A stretch of 64,000 nt of DNA from Bacteroidaceae bacterium (GTDB taxonomy: Bacteria; Bacteroidota; Bacteroidia; Bacteroidales; Bacteroidaceae). Both the position numbers and the translations under genes were made by a program. Shown here in pieces: positions 1 to 8,110 of the stretch. The notes beneath the pieces were generated by a model. The model was not told the DNA's origin, did not search any database, and saw only the letters and a program-made list of their open reading frames with translations. The stretch covers positions 41,242 to 105,241 of the forward strand of contig JAFYQH010000021.1 of the NCBI GenBank assembly GCA_017547205.1, written 5' to 3'. Every line of letters begins with the position of its first letter. The first letter of the stretch is position 1.

Positions 1-272
1 TTGCCACGACGTATATCTGCACGGTCCATAACATCGTCATGTATCAAGGTGTAGTTGTGATAAGTTTCCATTGCCACTGCCGGATAAAGAGCCTCATCAA
101 CACACTCCTTATACATATTATAAGCCATAATGAAAAGCACAGGACGTACCCGCTTGCCACTCTGTGACAGTGTATAACGTATTGGCGCATACAATTCACG
201 TGGCTCTCTCTCGAATTCAAGCTTGTCAATGAATTCGTTTACCAAATCTCTGGTTTCTTCCCAATTATACAT
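1..272 (-). CDS. polyprenyl (isoprenoid) diphosphate synthase, N-terminal part
   Basis: The gene runs off the left edge, so only about 90 N-terminal residues are visible. Two hallmarks of the trans-isoprenyl diphosphate synthase family can be read: GKRVRP at residues 39-44, which binds the homoallylic diphosphate, and the first aspartate-rich motif DDVMD at 79-83 inside YHNYTLIHDDVMD, which binds magnesium-diphosphate. Family members chain isopentenyl diphosphate onto an allylic primer to make farnesyl, geranylgeranyl or longer products for quinones and undecaprenyl carriers. Chain length cannot be judged because the second Asp-rich motif is outside the window. The start chosen is ATG at 272, which gives the usual N-terminus; another ATG at 277 is out of frame. 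The upstream tonB gene ends in a strong terminator, so this gene probably has its own promoter in the short gap. Confidence 0.88.
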   Translation of the reverse strand, partial: MYNWEETRDLVNEFIDKLEFEREPRELYAPIRYTLSQSGKRVRPVLFIMAYNMYKECVDEALYPAVAMETYHNYTLIHDDVMDRADIRRG

Positions 273-290
273 GACATTATGTTTTTATTG

Positions 291-321
291 TAAAAAAAAG
301 AGGCTGCAGACGCAGCCTCTT
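291..321 (-). terminator. intrinsic terminator of tonB
   Basis: A perfect 10-bp stem (298-307 with 312-321) encloses a 4-nt loop. Read on the minus strand it is followed by a run of T. It lies 18 bases past the tonB stop codon, so it is a textbook rho-independent terminator. Confidence 0.85.
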
Positions 322-338
322 CCCCATATACTTACATA

Positions 339-1073
339 TTACTGCAATTTAAAGACTACAGGAAGAGTGAAGAACACTCGTACCGATTTACCGGACTGGC
401 GACCCGGCTTCCATTTTGGCATGCCCGATACCACGCGTACAGCTTCCTTGTCGAGATACATGTCACCAGAACTCTTCAACACTTCGACATCCTGGATTGA
501 ACCGTCAGTATTCACGACGAAGCGTATGAATGCACGACCCTGTGAACCGTTGTCGCGTGATACACGCGGGTAGTTGATATTCTCCTGGAGATACTTCATG
601 AGAGCCTTCATACCACCGGGGAACTCGGGCTGCTGCTCTACCACCTGGAATACGGTCTCTTCCTCGACTACCTCCTCGACTACGATATTGGCATTGTCGG
701 AAACCTCGACAACCTCACCCATATCCTCGATAGCAACGAGATCACTCTCCTCTACCTCTGCCTCGTCATCAACAATTTCAAGGATGTCGACAATCTTCTT
801 AGCTTCTGGTGGAGGAGGAACAACCTTCTTCTCCGGGATTGTAAACGGCACCATGATATCAATGGGGATATCAAGGTTTGTCTGCTGGGCCTTCTTGGCC
901 TTCTTGTCCTTCGGTTCCACTGTTGTCCACTCGAACACTGCGAATGTTGTAGAGAAGACTATAAGACAACCCACCAACAGCCACAAGAATCTGTGCTGCT
1001 CCAAATTGGCATTGGCACTCTTCTTTTCTTCGAGCAACCCGCCATTAACCTGTTGATTTCTCTCTGTACTCAT
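339..1073 (-). CDS. tonB: energy transducer TonB
   Basis: This 244-residue protein couples the inner-membrane proton gradient to TonB-dependent outer-membrane transporters such as the SusC protein in this window. It has a short cytoplasmic N-terminus, one transmembrane helix at about residues 28-49, a periplasmic linker with a PPPPEAKK segment followed by an unusually acidic stretch (about 100-155), and a C-terminal TonB domain from about 165, beginning QPEFPGGMKALMKYL and ending in FTLPVVFKLQ. That ending is typical of Bacteroidetes single-domain TonB proteins. A longer reading frame starts at 1145, but a promoter-like box at 1104-1111 lies inside that extension, so the ATG at 1073 is preferred. 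No exbB/exbD is adjacent. The genome probably has several TonB paralogues, and which receptors this one serves is unknown. Confidence 0.9.
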   Translation of the reverse strand: MSTERNQQVNGGLLEEKKSANANLEQHRFLWLLVGCLIVFSTTFAVFEWTTVEPKDKKAKKAQQTNLDIPIDIMVPFTIPEKKVVPPPPEAKKIVDILEIVDDEAEVEESDLVAIEDMGEVVEVSDNANIVVEEVVEEETVFQVVEQQPEFPGGMKALMKYLQENINYPRVSRDNGSQGRAFIRFVVNTDGSIQDVEVLKSSGDMYLDKEAVRVVSGMPKWKPGRQSGKSVRVFFTLPVVFKLQ

Positions 1074-1103
1074 TATTGTAATTTGTATATATTTTCTAAT
1101 CGA

Positions 1104-1111
1104 CAAAAATA
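1104..1111 (-). promoter_or_regulatory. Bacteroidetes -7 box for tonB
   Basis: On the minus strand the sequence reads TATTTTTG, matching the Bacteroidetes TAnnTTTG -7 consensus, 30 bases upstream of the tonB ATG. I see no clear -33 TTTG at the ideal spacing, so the call rests on the -7 box and its position. Confidence 0.5.
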
Positions 1112-1272
1112 AACAATATTTTTCAATACGCACGATGAAATCCAATCTTTTTTTTATTTTAAAAAGATTTTCTTTATCGGGTATGTCATAAACACATCTC
1201 TATTACGTTATTTTTATATTACTGCATGAATATATTTATCATTGCCGATAGTAAAAAAATGAAAAAAAGATG

Positions 1273-1280
1273 TATCTTCG
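1273..1280 (+). promoter_or_regulatory. Bacteroidetes -7 box that decides the porQ start
   Basis: TATCTTCG matches TAnnTTYG. Transcription would begin about 7 bases downstream, so the in-frame ATGs at 1226 and 1259 would lie upstream of or inside the promoter. This favours the GTG at 1331 as the porQ start. Confidence 0.55.
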
Positions 1281-1330
1281 CAAAGCATTCGGAAAGTTCC
1301 GTCCGCAAAACTAAACAAAATATCAAGAAC

Positions 1331-2308
1331 GTGAAACTTAAAAATATCATTTTTTGCTTTTTTATGGCGCTTCCGTTCATTGCTACTGCCCAGAGTGGTG
1401 ACAATGCATTCAATTTCCTGCGCCTTCCTTATTCAGCCAGAGTCGCCGCGCTCGGAGGGAGCAACATATCCATAATAGAGGACGACATTACACTGGCAAT
1501 GCACAACCCGGCTCTGCTGATAAATGTCAGCGACAAGACAATCAACCTCAACTACATGTCATACATTAGCGACAGCAAGGTTGCAGGTGCCGCATTCAGC
1601 AGAACATTCAACAAGCGTTCGGCTGGAGCTATTACAGCACGATATGTAGACTATGGTGATTTTGAGGGATATACCGAGGATAATATCCATACAGGCTCAT
1701 TCAGCGCAAAGGATATGGAGTTCGCGGTTTCATACAGCTACCTCTTGAGCAACCACTGGAGTGGCGGTGTTTCGGGCAAGTTCATATACTCGAAATACGA
1801 AACCCTCAGTTCCATTGCCTTGGGAGTCGACTTGGGCATAAACTACTACAACCCTGACAAAGGACTTTCGGCATCATTTGTACTAAAGAACCTCGGCGGA
1901 CAGGTCAAGTCATTCGAGGAAAAGAGTGAAAAAATGCCTGTTGACGTACAGTTGGGTATAAGCAAAATGCTTCCGCATGCACCAATACGAATATCGCTCA
2001 CATTAACGAACCTGCACAAATGGGGCAAGGACGACTTCTACAATGCCGACGGCAGCAAGGACAGCACTTCAGACATACTCATGAAGCATGTAGTAATAGG
2101 AGCTGATGCTTTTATTGGCAAAAACTTCTACGCATCTTTGGGATACAACTTCCGCATGAGCAAAGAGTTGTCGGCCGGCGGCAGCAAATGGGATGGATTG
2201 AGCGCCGGAGCAGGTCTTAATATTAATAAGGTGAAATTCGGCGCTTCGTACAGTAAGTTGCATGTATCTTCATCTTCATTTCTCTTCAACCTATCGTATA
2301 CACTTTGA
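1331..2308 (+). CDS. porQ: type IX secretion system protein PorQ
   Basis: This predicted outer-membrane beta-barrel protein of 325 residues belongs to the PorQ/PorV-like family. From a GTG start the N-terminus is a clean signal peptide (VKLKNIIFCFFMALPFIATAQ). It is followed by FNFLRLPYSARVAALGGSN, the conserved N-terminal motif of PorV/PorQ-like T9SS proteins, and then alternating amphipathic strands ending FLFNLSYTL. PorQ is a T9SS component associated with attachment of cargo at the cell surface. The downstream cmk begins 18 bases later, and a porQ-cmk pairing fits what I recall for Bacteroidetes. In-frame ATGs at 1226 and 1259 were rejected because they precede the signal peptide by up to 35 charged residues and overlap the promoter box. 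Confidence 0.85.
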   Translation: MKLKNIIFCFFMALPFIATAQSGDNAFNFLRLPYSARVAALGGSNISIIEDDITLAMHNPALLINVSDKTINLNYMSYISDSKVAGAAFSRTFNKRSAGAITARYVDYGDFEGYTEDNIHTGSFSAKDMEFAVSYSYLLSNHWSGGVSGKFIYSKYETLSSIALGVDLGINYYNPDKGLSASFVLKNLGGQVKSFEEKSEKMPVDVQLGISKMLPHAPIRISLTLTNLHKWGKDDFYNADGSKDSTSDILMKHVVIGADAFIGKNFYASLGYNFRMSKELSAGGSKWDGLSAGAGLNINKVKFGASYSKLHVSSSSFLFNLSYTL

Positions 2309-2326
2309 CATCAAAGCCTGAATAAC

Positions 2327-3019
2327 ATGAAAAAAATCACCATAGCCATCGATGGTTTCTCATCATGCGGCAAAAGCACTATGGCAAAGGCTCTTGCACG
2401 AAACATCGGATACCTCTACTTCGACAGCGGTGCCATGTACAGGGCTGTTGCACTTTACTGCATGCAGAATGGAATCATCAATGAAGAAGATATTGACACT
2501 GAAAGCCTGAATGACAACATCAAGCATATACACATATCATTCGAAGCCGACCCGGAAACCGGGAATTCCATGACATTCCTCAATGGAGTGAATGTTGAGC
2601 ATGAGATACGAACCATAGAGGTTTCGCGTTTCGTCAGCAAGATTGCCGCACTAGATTTTGTACGCAATGAAATGGTAGAACAACAACGCGAGATGGGAAA
2701 ATCCAAAGGAATCGTCATGGACGGACGTGACATAGGCACAACAGTATTCCCCGATGCCGAAATGAAGGTTTTTGTCACCGCATCGGCCGAAGTACGTGCA
2801 CAGCGACGATATGATGAGCTAGCTGCACGTGGCGACAACCCCGACTACAACGAGATTCTCGAAAATGTACTGCAGCGCGACCATCTGGACCAGACAAGGG
2901 AAATCAGCCCCCTCAAACAGGCCGACGACGCTCATTTACTAGACAACAGCAACATGACACGAGATGAGCAGATGGAATGGCTCATAGAGACATACAACAA
3001 AATAGCATCGGAATGTTGA
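2327..3019 (+). CDS. cmk: cytidylate kinase
   Basis: This 230-residue (d)CMP kinase transfers phosphate from ATP to CMP or dCMP in pyrimidine nucleotide recycling. The P-loop GFSSCGKST is at residues 10-18. Also present are the substrate-side motif YFDSGAMYRAVALY and the DGRDIGTTVFPDAEMKVFVTA block typical of bacterial CMP kinases, with the RAQRRYDEL lid region after it. Length matches the family. The stop codon overlaps the ispH start by 7 bases, so the two are probably translationally coupled in a porQ-cmk-ispH-pfkA transcript. Confidence 0.96.
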   Translation: MKKITIAIDGFSSCGKSTMAKALARNIGYLYFDSGAMYRAVALYCMQNGIINEEDIDTESLNDNIKHIHISFEADPETGNSMTFLNGVNVEHEIRTIEVSRFVSKIAALDFVRNEMVEQQREMGKSKGIVMDGRDIGTTVFPDAEMKVFVTASAEVRAQRRYDELAARGDNPDYNEILENVLQRDHLDQTREISPLKQADDAHLLDNSNMTRDEQMEWLIETYNKIASEC

Positions 3020-3885
3020 AAATAGAAATAGACGAACACTCAGGATTCTGTTTCGGAGTAACCACTGCCATTAAGAAAGCCGAAGAGGAGTTGCAGAACG
3101 GCGGTACACTCTATTGCTTGGGAGACATCGTTCACAACAGCATTGAATGTGACAGACTGAAGCGCATGGGACTTGTAACCATAGACCATGACACATTCAG
3201 TAACCTACGCAATGCAAGAGTGCTGTTGCGGGCACATGGCGAACCGCCTGAAACATACGAGACAGCCAAGGAAAATAACCTTGAGCTAATAGACGCAACA
3301 TGTCCTGTTGTCTTGAAGCTGCAGCAGCGAATCAAACAGAAGTGGCAGGAAACATGCGACGAAAATAGGCAGATCATAATCTACGGCCAAGCCGGACACG
3401 CAGAGGTTCTTGGGCTTGTGGGACAGACACATGGTGAAGCCATAGTCATAGAAGACACCTCACAGATAGACCGCATTGAAAACAACCGCAACACATACAT
3501 ATACTCACAGACAACAAAGTCCCTTGAAGGCTACAAAACTATAGTAGAAGCTATCAGCAAGCGCATTAAGGGCAATAACGAGTGTAAGTCGTTCAACACC
3601 GTATGCGGGCAGGTAGGCAACCGCATGAGCGGTATCGGAGAATTTGCAAAATCACATGAACTTATATTCTTCGTATGCGGAAAGAAGAGTTCCAACGGCA
3701 AGATACTCTATAACGAATGCAAGAGAGTGAACTGCCAATCATACCAGATAGAGGGACCGGAAGACATCGACTTCGCATTGACCGACAATGTAGGGTCAAT
3801 AGGAATTTGCGGAGCCACATCGACCCCAAAATGGCTTATGGAAAAATGCAAACAGGCTATAACTAACTATCATAACAATAAATGA
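3013..3885 (+). CDS. ispH: 4-hydroxy-3-methylbut-2-enyl diphosphate reductase
   Basis: IspH (LytB) is the last enzyme of the non-mevalonate pathway. It reductively dehydroxylates HMBPP to IPP and DMAPP with a [4Fe-4S] cluster. The three cluster cysteines are visible at C13 (SGFCFGV), C97 (DATCPVV) and C198 ([10 protein letters not shown]). The proton-relay glutamate region lies in the GHAEVLGL segment, and the C-terminus has the family [11 protein letters not shown] motif. Length is 290 residues. The start ATG at 3013 lies inside the cmk stop region; an upstream in-frame ATG at 2977 would only add cmk-overlapping sequence. The products feed the polyprenyl synthase seen at the left edge. Confidence 0.95.
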   Translation: MLKIEIDEHSGFCFGVTTAIKKAEEELQNGGTLYCLGDIVHNSIECDRLKRMGLVTIDHDTFSNLRNARVLLRAHGEPPETYETAKENNLELIDATCPVVLKLQQRIKQKWQETCDENRQIIIYGQAGHAEVLGLVGQTHGEAIVIEDTSQIDRIENNRNTYIYSQTTKSLEGYKTIVEAISKRIKGNNECKSFNTVCGQVGNRMSGIGEFAKSHELIFFVCGKKSSNGKILYNECKRVNCQSYQIEGPEDIDFALTDNVGSIGICGATSTPKWLMEKCKQAITNYHNNK

Positions 3886-3886
3886 A

Positions 3887-4873
3887 ATGAAGAACAAGAT
3901 CCAATGCGTCGGTATCCTCACATCTGGAGGTGACGCACCCGGCATGAATGCAGCCATACGTGCGGTAACCCGCGCATGTATATTCCACGGCATCAAGGTA
4001 AAGGCCATCTATCGCGGTTACAAAGGACTTATAACCGGTGAGATAAAGGAATTCAAGACCGAAAATGTAAGTAATATCATTCAGCGCGGTGGCACAATCC
4101 TAAAAACAAGCCGTTGCGACGAGTTCAAGACCGAAGAAGGTCGTGCTAAGGCATACGAGACATTGCAGAAGGAAGGCATTAACGCTCTTGTCGTTATTGG
4201 TGGTGACGGCTCTATTACCGGCGCCTACAACCTTGCACGCGAGTTTGACATCCCTTGCATCGCACTGCCGGGCACTATTGACAACGACCTTTACGGAACA
4301 GACACCACCATCGGTTACGACACTGCACTCAACACCATAATGGAATGTGTCGACAAGATACGTGACACAGCATCGTCACACGAGCGTCTGTTCATCGTTG
4401 AAGTTATGGGCCGCGATGCAGGTTTCCTCGCTCTTAACGGAACAATCGCCACTGGTGCCGAAGCTTGCGTATTGCCGGAAATAGACCCCGAGTTCGAACG
4501 CATCAACCAATTCATTGCCAACGGCTTACGCCGTACAAAGAGCAGCAGCATCGTTCTATTTGCCGAAGGACGCGAAAAGGATTATAACATAATGGAAGTT
4601 GCCGAAGGCATGCGCCAACGCTTCCCCGAACTGGATGTAAGGGTATCGATTCTCGGTTACCTGCAACGCGGAGGAAGCCCTACAGCCAATGACCGCATAT
4701 TGGCAAGCCGCCTTGGTGTAGCATCCATCGATGCCCTACTCGAAGGACAACGCAACGTAATGATAGGCTTGAGAAACAATGAGATTGTATACATTCCGTT
4801 TACAAAAGCCATCAAGGATGACAAGCCCATTGACAGGGAAACTGTCCGCGCACAGGAGATTTTAGCTTCGTAA
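3887..4873 (+). CDS. pfkA: ATP-dependent 6-phosphofructokinase
   Basis: This enzyme phosphorylates fructose 6-phosphate to fructose 1,6-bisphosphate, the committing step of glycolysis. The 328-residue protein carries the group A ATP-dependent signature: [13 protein letters not shown] near residue 13, GGDG at 105-108, [12 protein letters not shown] with the catalytic aspartate, [12 protein letters not shown] for fructose 6-phosphate binding, and [11 protein letters not shown] near the C-terminus. The GGDG motif points to ATP rather than pyrophosphate as the phosphate donor. The gene starts 1 base after the ispH stop and is the last gene of the operon, ending at a strong hairpin. Confidence 0.96.
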   Translation: MKNKIQCVGILTSGGDAPGMNAAIRAVTRACIFHGIKVKAIYRGYKGLITGEIKEFKTENVSNIIQRGGTILKTSRCDEFKTEEGRAKAYETLQKEGINALVVIGGDGSITGAYNLAREFDIPCIALPGTIDNDLYGTDTTIGYDTALNTIMECVDKIRDTASSHERLFIVEVMGRDAGFLALNGTIATGAEACVLPEIDPEFERINQFIANGLRRTKSSSIVLFAEGREKDYNIMEVAEGMRQRFPELDVRVSILGYLQRGGSPTANDRILASRLGVASIDALLEGQRNVMIGLRNNEIVYIPFTKAIKDDKPIDRETVRAQEILAS

Positions 4874-4892
4874 AAACAATTCCGATATACAG

Positions 4893-4922
4893 ATAGCGGC
4901 GGAAAATATTTTCCGCCGCTAT
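4893..4922. terminator. palindromic bidirectional terminator, pfkA/fthC
   Basis: A 30-base perfect palindrome (arms ATAGCGGCGGAAAAT and its complement) sits between convergent pfkA and fthC and overlaps the fthC stop codon at 4919-4921. Confidence 0.8.
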
Positions 4923-5443
4923 TTGATTATCACGCAATCCATATTTATATCATGTTGTTCGCACGGAAGTTCATCGACAATCTGAACAGGATAGCAGACA
5001 CCTATCTTCAACGCCTTAAAATCGTTGTGCGACATATATTTATCATAAAATCCCTTACCACGTCCCATGCGTCGGCCTGTAAGCGTAAACGCCACACCCG
5101 GAACAATAATTGCATCAATTTCTCCGGGAGAGATACATAATGAACCCTGCGGCTCCATTATGCCAAACGCTCCGACCTTCATATCACCAATGCTGTAGAA
5201 CCGCATTGCATCACCCTCGACACGCGGCAGAACTACTAAAAGATTCTTTGCAAGTTCTTCTACAAGGGGCCATATCTGAGGCTCGTCAGGTAGTGGAGAA
5301 AACAGAGCCACCACACGCGCACCGGAAACAGCAAGATGTGATTTTATGCTTTTACAGAGCAATTCGGAACAACGTTCCTTTTCCTCACCTGTCATTCCCG
5401 CAAGTTTTGCGCGTACCAAACGGCGCAACTCACTTTTATCCAT
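4919..5443 (-). CDS. 5-formyltetrahydrofolate cyclo-ligase
   Basis: This 174-residue MTHFS-family enzyme uses ATP to convert 5-formyl-THF to 5,10-methenyl-THF, returning a storage folate to the one-carbon pool. Diagnostic features are the basic N-terminus SELRRLVRAKLAGM, the LFSPLPDEPQIW segment, and the C-terminal signature VPGVAFTLTGRRMGRGKGFYDKY, which holds the nucleotide and folate site. It starts 2 bases downstream of the meaB stop, so the pair is an operon. The folate theme recurs with fhs at 36344-38005. Confidence 0.93.
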   Translation of the reverse strand: MDKSELRRLVRAKLAGMTGEEKERCSELLCKSIKSHLAVSGARVVALFSPLPDEPQIWPLVEELAKNLLVVLPRVEGDAMRFYSIGDMKVGAFGIMEPQGSLCISPGEIDAIIVPGVAFTLTGRRMGRGKGFYDKYMSHNDFKALKIGVCYPVQIVDELPCEQHDINMDCVIIK

Positions 5444-5445
5444 AA

Positions 5446-6546
5446 TCAGACACTCTTTTTATCGTAACAGTCAAGAACAGCCCCTGCAGCAGCGAACGAA
5501 GTCATCTTGCCTGCATACACCAGTTGCTCGTAACGCAAAAGGAGATCTTCCATTCCCGGAGCATTATAAAAACGGTTTCTAAGACTCTCCTCTATGGTCT
5601 CATACATCCAATACTTCAGCTGCCCGTTACGTCTTTCCATGAAACATCCATTTGCCTTAACATTGTCAAGATATCCCATAATCATATCCCAGACCTCCTT
5701 TATACCTATATCGAAGAAACCGGAATAGGTAAGGACCTGCGGGCGCAGACCGCTTGCCGGCATAGGGAAAAGCTGCAGTGCATTTCTGTAATGTACGGCA
5801 GCCCTGCGTGCAGCGTCCACATTGTCACCATCGGCCTTGTTGATAACTATACCGTCGGCCATCTCCATTATACCGCGTTTTATACCCTGCAGTTCGTCAC
5901 CGGCACCGGCTATCTGTATGAGCAGGAAGAAATCGACCATGGAATAGACGGCTGTCTCGCTCTGCCCGACCCCGACAGTCTCCACAAAAATCTTGTCATA
6001 ACCAGCGGCCTCGCACAGAACAATAGTCTCACGGGTCTTGCGCGCAACACCACCCAGCGACCCTGCCGAAGCACTGGGGCGTATGAAGGCTGACGGATGG
6101 AGAGAGAGACGTTCCATACGGGTCTTGTCACCGAGAATACTGCCTTTGCTTCGCTCGCTGCTTGGGTCAACGGCAAGCACTGCCAGTTTGCCGCCGTATT
6201 CACCGAGCAGATGCACACCAAAAGCATCTATGGAGGTACTCTTGCCGGCACCGGGCACACCGGTAATACCTATTCTAACTGAGTTGCCAGAATAAGGAAG
6301 ACACTTCTCTACCACTTCCTGAGCTATGGCCTGATGCTCGGGCAGAAGGCTCTCAACAAGCGTCACGGCACGGCTCAACACGGTCACGTCACCACGGAGG
6401 ATGCCCTCCACATAATCATTTACGGAGAGTTGTGCAGGCCTTTTGCGCCTCATGGTAGAGAGATACGGGTTCACCGTGCCCAAGGACTCCACCCCATCGT
6501 TCACCTTAAGCCCTTTATAGGCCTTGTCATTTTCAGGATGTTCCAT
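5446..6546 (-). CDS. meaB: methylmalonyl-CoA mutase-associated GTPase MeaB
   Basis: MeaB is a G3E-family P-loop GTPase that protects and gates cofactor loading of B12-dependent methylmalonyl-CoA mutase. With the ATG at 6546 the protein has 366 residues. The Walker A GITGVPGAGKST is at about 93-104, followed by VLAVDPSSERSKGSILGDKTRM, a near-invariant MeaB block (quoted in parts: VLAVDPSSERS, SILGDKTRM). The switch region is VETVGVGQSE and the base-recognition motif is NKAD. The reading frame extends to 6609, but the extension would cover the promoter at 6567-6597, so the shorter start is right. The mutase subunits are not in this window. The enzyme fits propionate production via succinate in Bacteroidales. 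Confidence 0.93.
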   Translation of the reverse strand: MEHPENDKAYKGLKVNDGVESLGTVNPYLSTMRRKRPAQLSVNDYVEGILRGDVTVLSRAVTLVESLLPEHQAIAQEVVEKCLPYSGNSVRIGITGVPGAGKSTSIDAFGVHLLGEYGGKLAVLAVDPSSERSKGSILGDKTRMERLSLHPSAFIRPSASAGSLGGVARKTRETIVLCEAAGYDKIFVETVGVGQSETAVYSMVDFFLLIQIAGAGDELQGIKRGIMEMADGIVINKADGDNVDAARRAAVHYRNALQLFPMPASGLRPQVLTYSGFFDIGIKEVWDMIMGYLDNVKANGCFMERRNGQLKYWMYETIEESLRNRFYNAPGMEDLLLRYEQLVYAGKMTSFAAAGAVLDCYDKKSV

Positions 6547-6566
6547 AATAAAAACCTCTTCTGATG

Positions 6567-6597
6567 CGAAGATAAACAAAAGAGAGAGAAAAACAAA
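6567..6597 (-). promoter_or_regulatory. Bacteroidetes promoter of meaB-fthC
   Basis: On the minus strand a TTTG at 6594-6597 is followed after 19 bases by TATCTTCG (6567-6574). This is the best -33/-7 match in the window to TTTG-N19-TAnnTTYG. It lies 21 bases upstream of the meaB ATG. Confidence 0.75.
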
Positions 6598-6628
6598 AGG
6601 CAGGTGCACCTATATAAGCGCACCTACC
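6588..6628 (-). terminator. terminator of pepD transcript, overlapping the meaB promoter
   Basis: On the minus strand the arms GGTAGGTGC (6620-6628) and GCACCTGCC (6599-6607) form a stem. It is followed by a T-rich run that contains the -33 element of meaB, so termination of the upstream transcript and initiation of the next share bases. Confidence 0.65.
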
Positions 6629-6653
6629 CATATACATTAAATCAAATCCTACA

Positions 6654-8108
6654 TCAAAGGACACCGTTCACGACAAGAGCCTTTACGAGAGAATAGAATT
6701 TCTCTACTGTAGGAATCTCGACGCGCTCAGTCGGTGAATGCGGTGACATCAGTGTCGGGCCGAATGACACCATATCCATCTTGGGATAATTCGTTGAGAT
6801 TATACCACACTCGAGACCTGCATGGATAACGCGAACATCGGGCTCCTTGCCGAACATGTCGGTATATGCCTTCTTCAATGCAGCCAGCAATGGAGAGTTT
6901 ACATTAGGCTGCCAGCCACTGTAACCGCCGCTGAGCTCAACCTTCATGCCTGCCATCGCAAAACAGCTTGAGAGCTGCAATGCAAGATACTCCTTCATGG
7001 TATCGCATGAACTGCGCGCAAGGATATTGATTTCGGCCTTGCCGTCACCTATTTTCACGATAGACAGGTTACTTGATGTCTCCACCGTGTCGGGTATTGT
7101 CGGGATGAAGCGCAACACTCCATCGTGGCATGCGAGAACCACATCCACAAGATTCTCCTGTATTTCCTCGGGCACAACCGTTTCGGGCATTTCCGTCTCT
7201 GCGACCGTAAGTGTTATACCCTCCTCTATTGTCGCATACTCGCTGTTGTAGAGAGTCTCATACTTTGCTGCAATACCCTTGAGTTCCTCAACACCTTCAC
7301 TTGGAAGTGTTAGCACAACCTCGCAGCTTGCAGGAATCGCATTGCGCATGTTGCCACCGTTCCAACTTGCCAGAACAACGCCGCACTCATCCATAGCCTC
7401 GCGAAGGAAGCGCGCCATCAACTTGTTGGCGTTTCCGCGACCGGCATTTATCTCAAGACCGGAGTGACCGCCACGAAGACCCTTGAGCTGTACCTTTACA
7501 GCCACTTCATCGTCGCTCTCCTCTTCCATAAACTCCATTGAAGCCGAAATGTCAAGACCACCTGCGCAACCGATATACATCACGCCCTCTTCCTCGGAGT
7601 CAAGGTTAAGCAACAGTTCACCCTCGAGTTCACCGCCCTTAAGACCGAACGCTCCATACATGCCAGTCTCTTCATCAGCTGTAATGAGAGCCTCAAGCGG
7701 ACCGTGCTGCAATGAACTGTCCTCCATGATTGCCATGATTGCCGCAACTCCAAGACCATTGTCGGCCCCGAGAGTAGTATTGTCGGCATAGAGCCAGTCA
7801 CCCTTCACAACGGTTGCAATGGGGTCATTCACGAAATCGTGCTTGCTGTCAGGAGTCTTCTGCGGAACCATATCCATATGGGCCTGGAGAATAATTCCCT
7901 TGCGTCCCTCAAGACCTGGAGTGGCAGGCTTGCGCATGATGATGTTTCCTGCCTCATCCTGCCATGTCTGCACATTGATGCTCTTGCCGAAGTCTAGCAG
8001 GAACTTCTGTATTTTCTCAAGATGTCCCGACGGACGTGGAACCTGTGTCAGAGCCTCGAAGTGCTTCCACACCTCACGGGGCTGAAGATCTTTGATTGTA
8101 ATTGCCAT
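6654..8108 (-). CDS. pepD: aminoacyl-histidine dipeptidase (M20 family)
   Basis: This 484-residue cytosolic metallodipeptidase (PepD, beta-alanyl-histidine or nonspecific dipeptidase type) hydrolyses dipeptides taken up or released during protein breakdown. It shows the M20 di-zinc layout: HMDMVPQ (first metal ligand with nearby catalytic Asp), GADNGLG (bridging Asp), DEETGMYG (general-base Glu followed by ligand Glu), LNLDSEEEG, and a late HAGLECG segment. The lid-domain motif RGGHSGLEI is also present. Length is standard for PepD. The next gene downstream is meaB, separated by a terminator. The upstream YbhN-type gene stops 2 bases before this start, so the two form one transcript. Confidence 0.95.
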   Translation of the reverse strand: MAITIKDLQPREVWKHFEALTQVPRPSGHLEKIQKFLLDFGKSINVQTWQDEAGNIIMRKPATPGLEGRKGIILQAHMDMVPQKTPDSKHDFVNDPIATVVKGDWLYADNTTLGADNGLGVAAIMAIMEDSSLQHGPLEALITADEETGMYGAFGLKGGELEGELLLNLDSEEEGVMYIGCAGGLDISASMEFMEEESDDEVAVKVQLKGLRGGHSGLEINAGRGNANKLMARFLREAMDECGVVLASWNGGNMRNAIPASCEVVLTLPSEGVEELKGIAAKYETLYNSEYATIEEGITLTVAETEMPETVVPEEIQENLVDVVLACHDGVLRFIPTIPDTVETSSNLSIVKIGDGKAEINILARSSCDTMKEYLALQLSSCFAMAGMKVELSGGYSGWQPNVNSPLLAALKKAYTDMFGKEPDVRVIHAGLECGIISTNYPKMDMVSFGPTLMSPHSPTERVEIPTVEKFYSLVKALVVNGVL

Positions 8109-8110
8109 AA

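Noticed and set aside
5524-6093. 189-codon plus-strand frame opposite meaB
   Set aside because: meaB on the minus strand has all family motifs; this frame has none.
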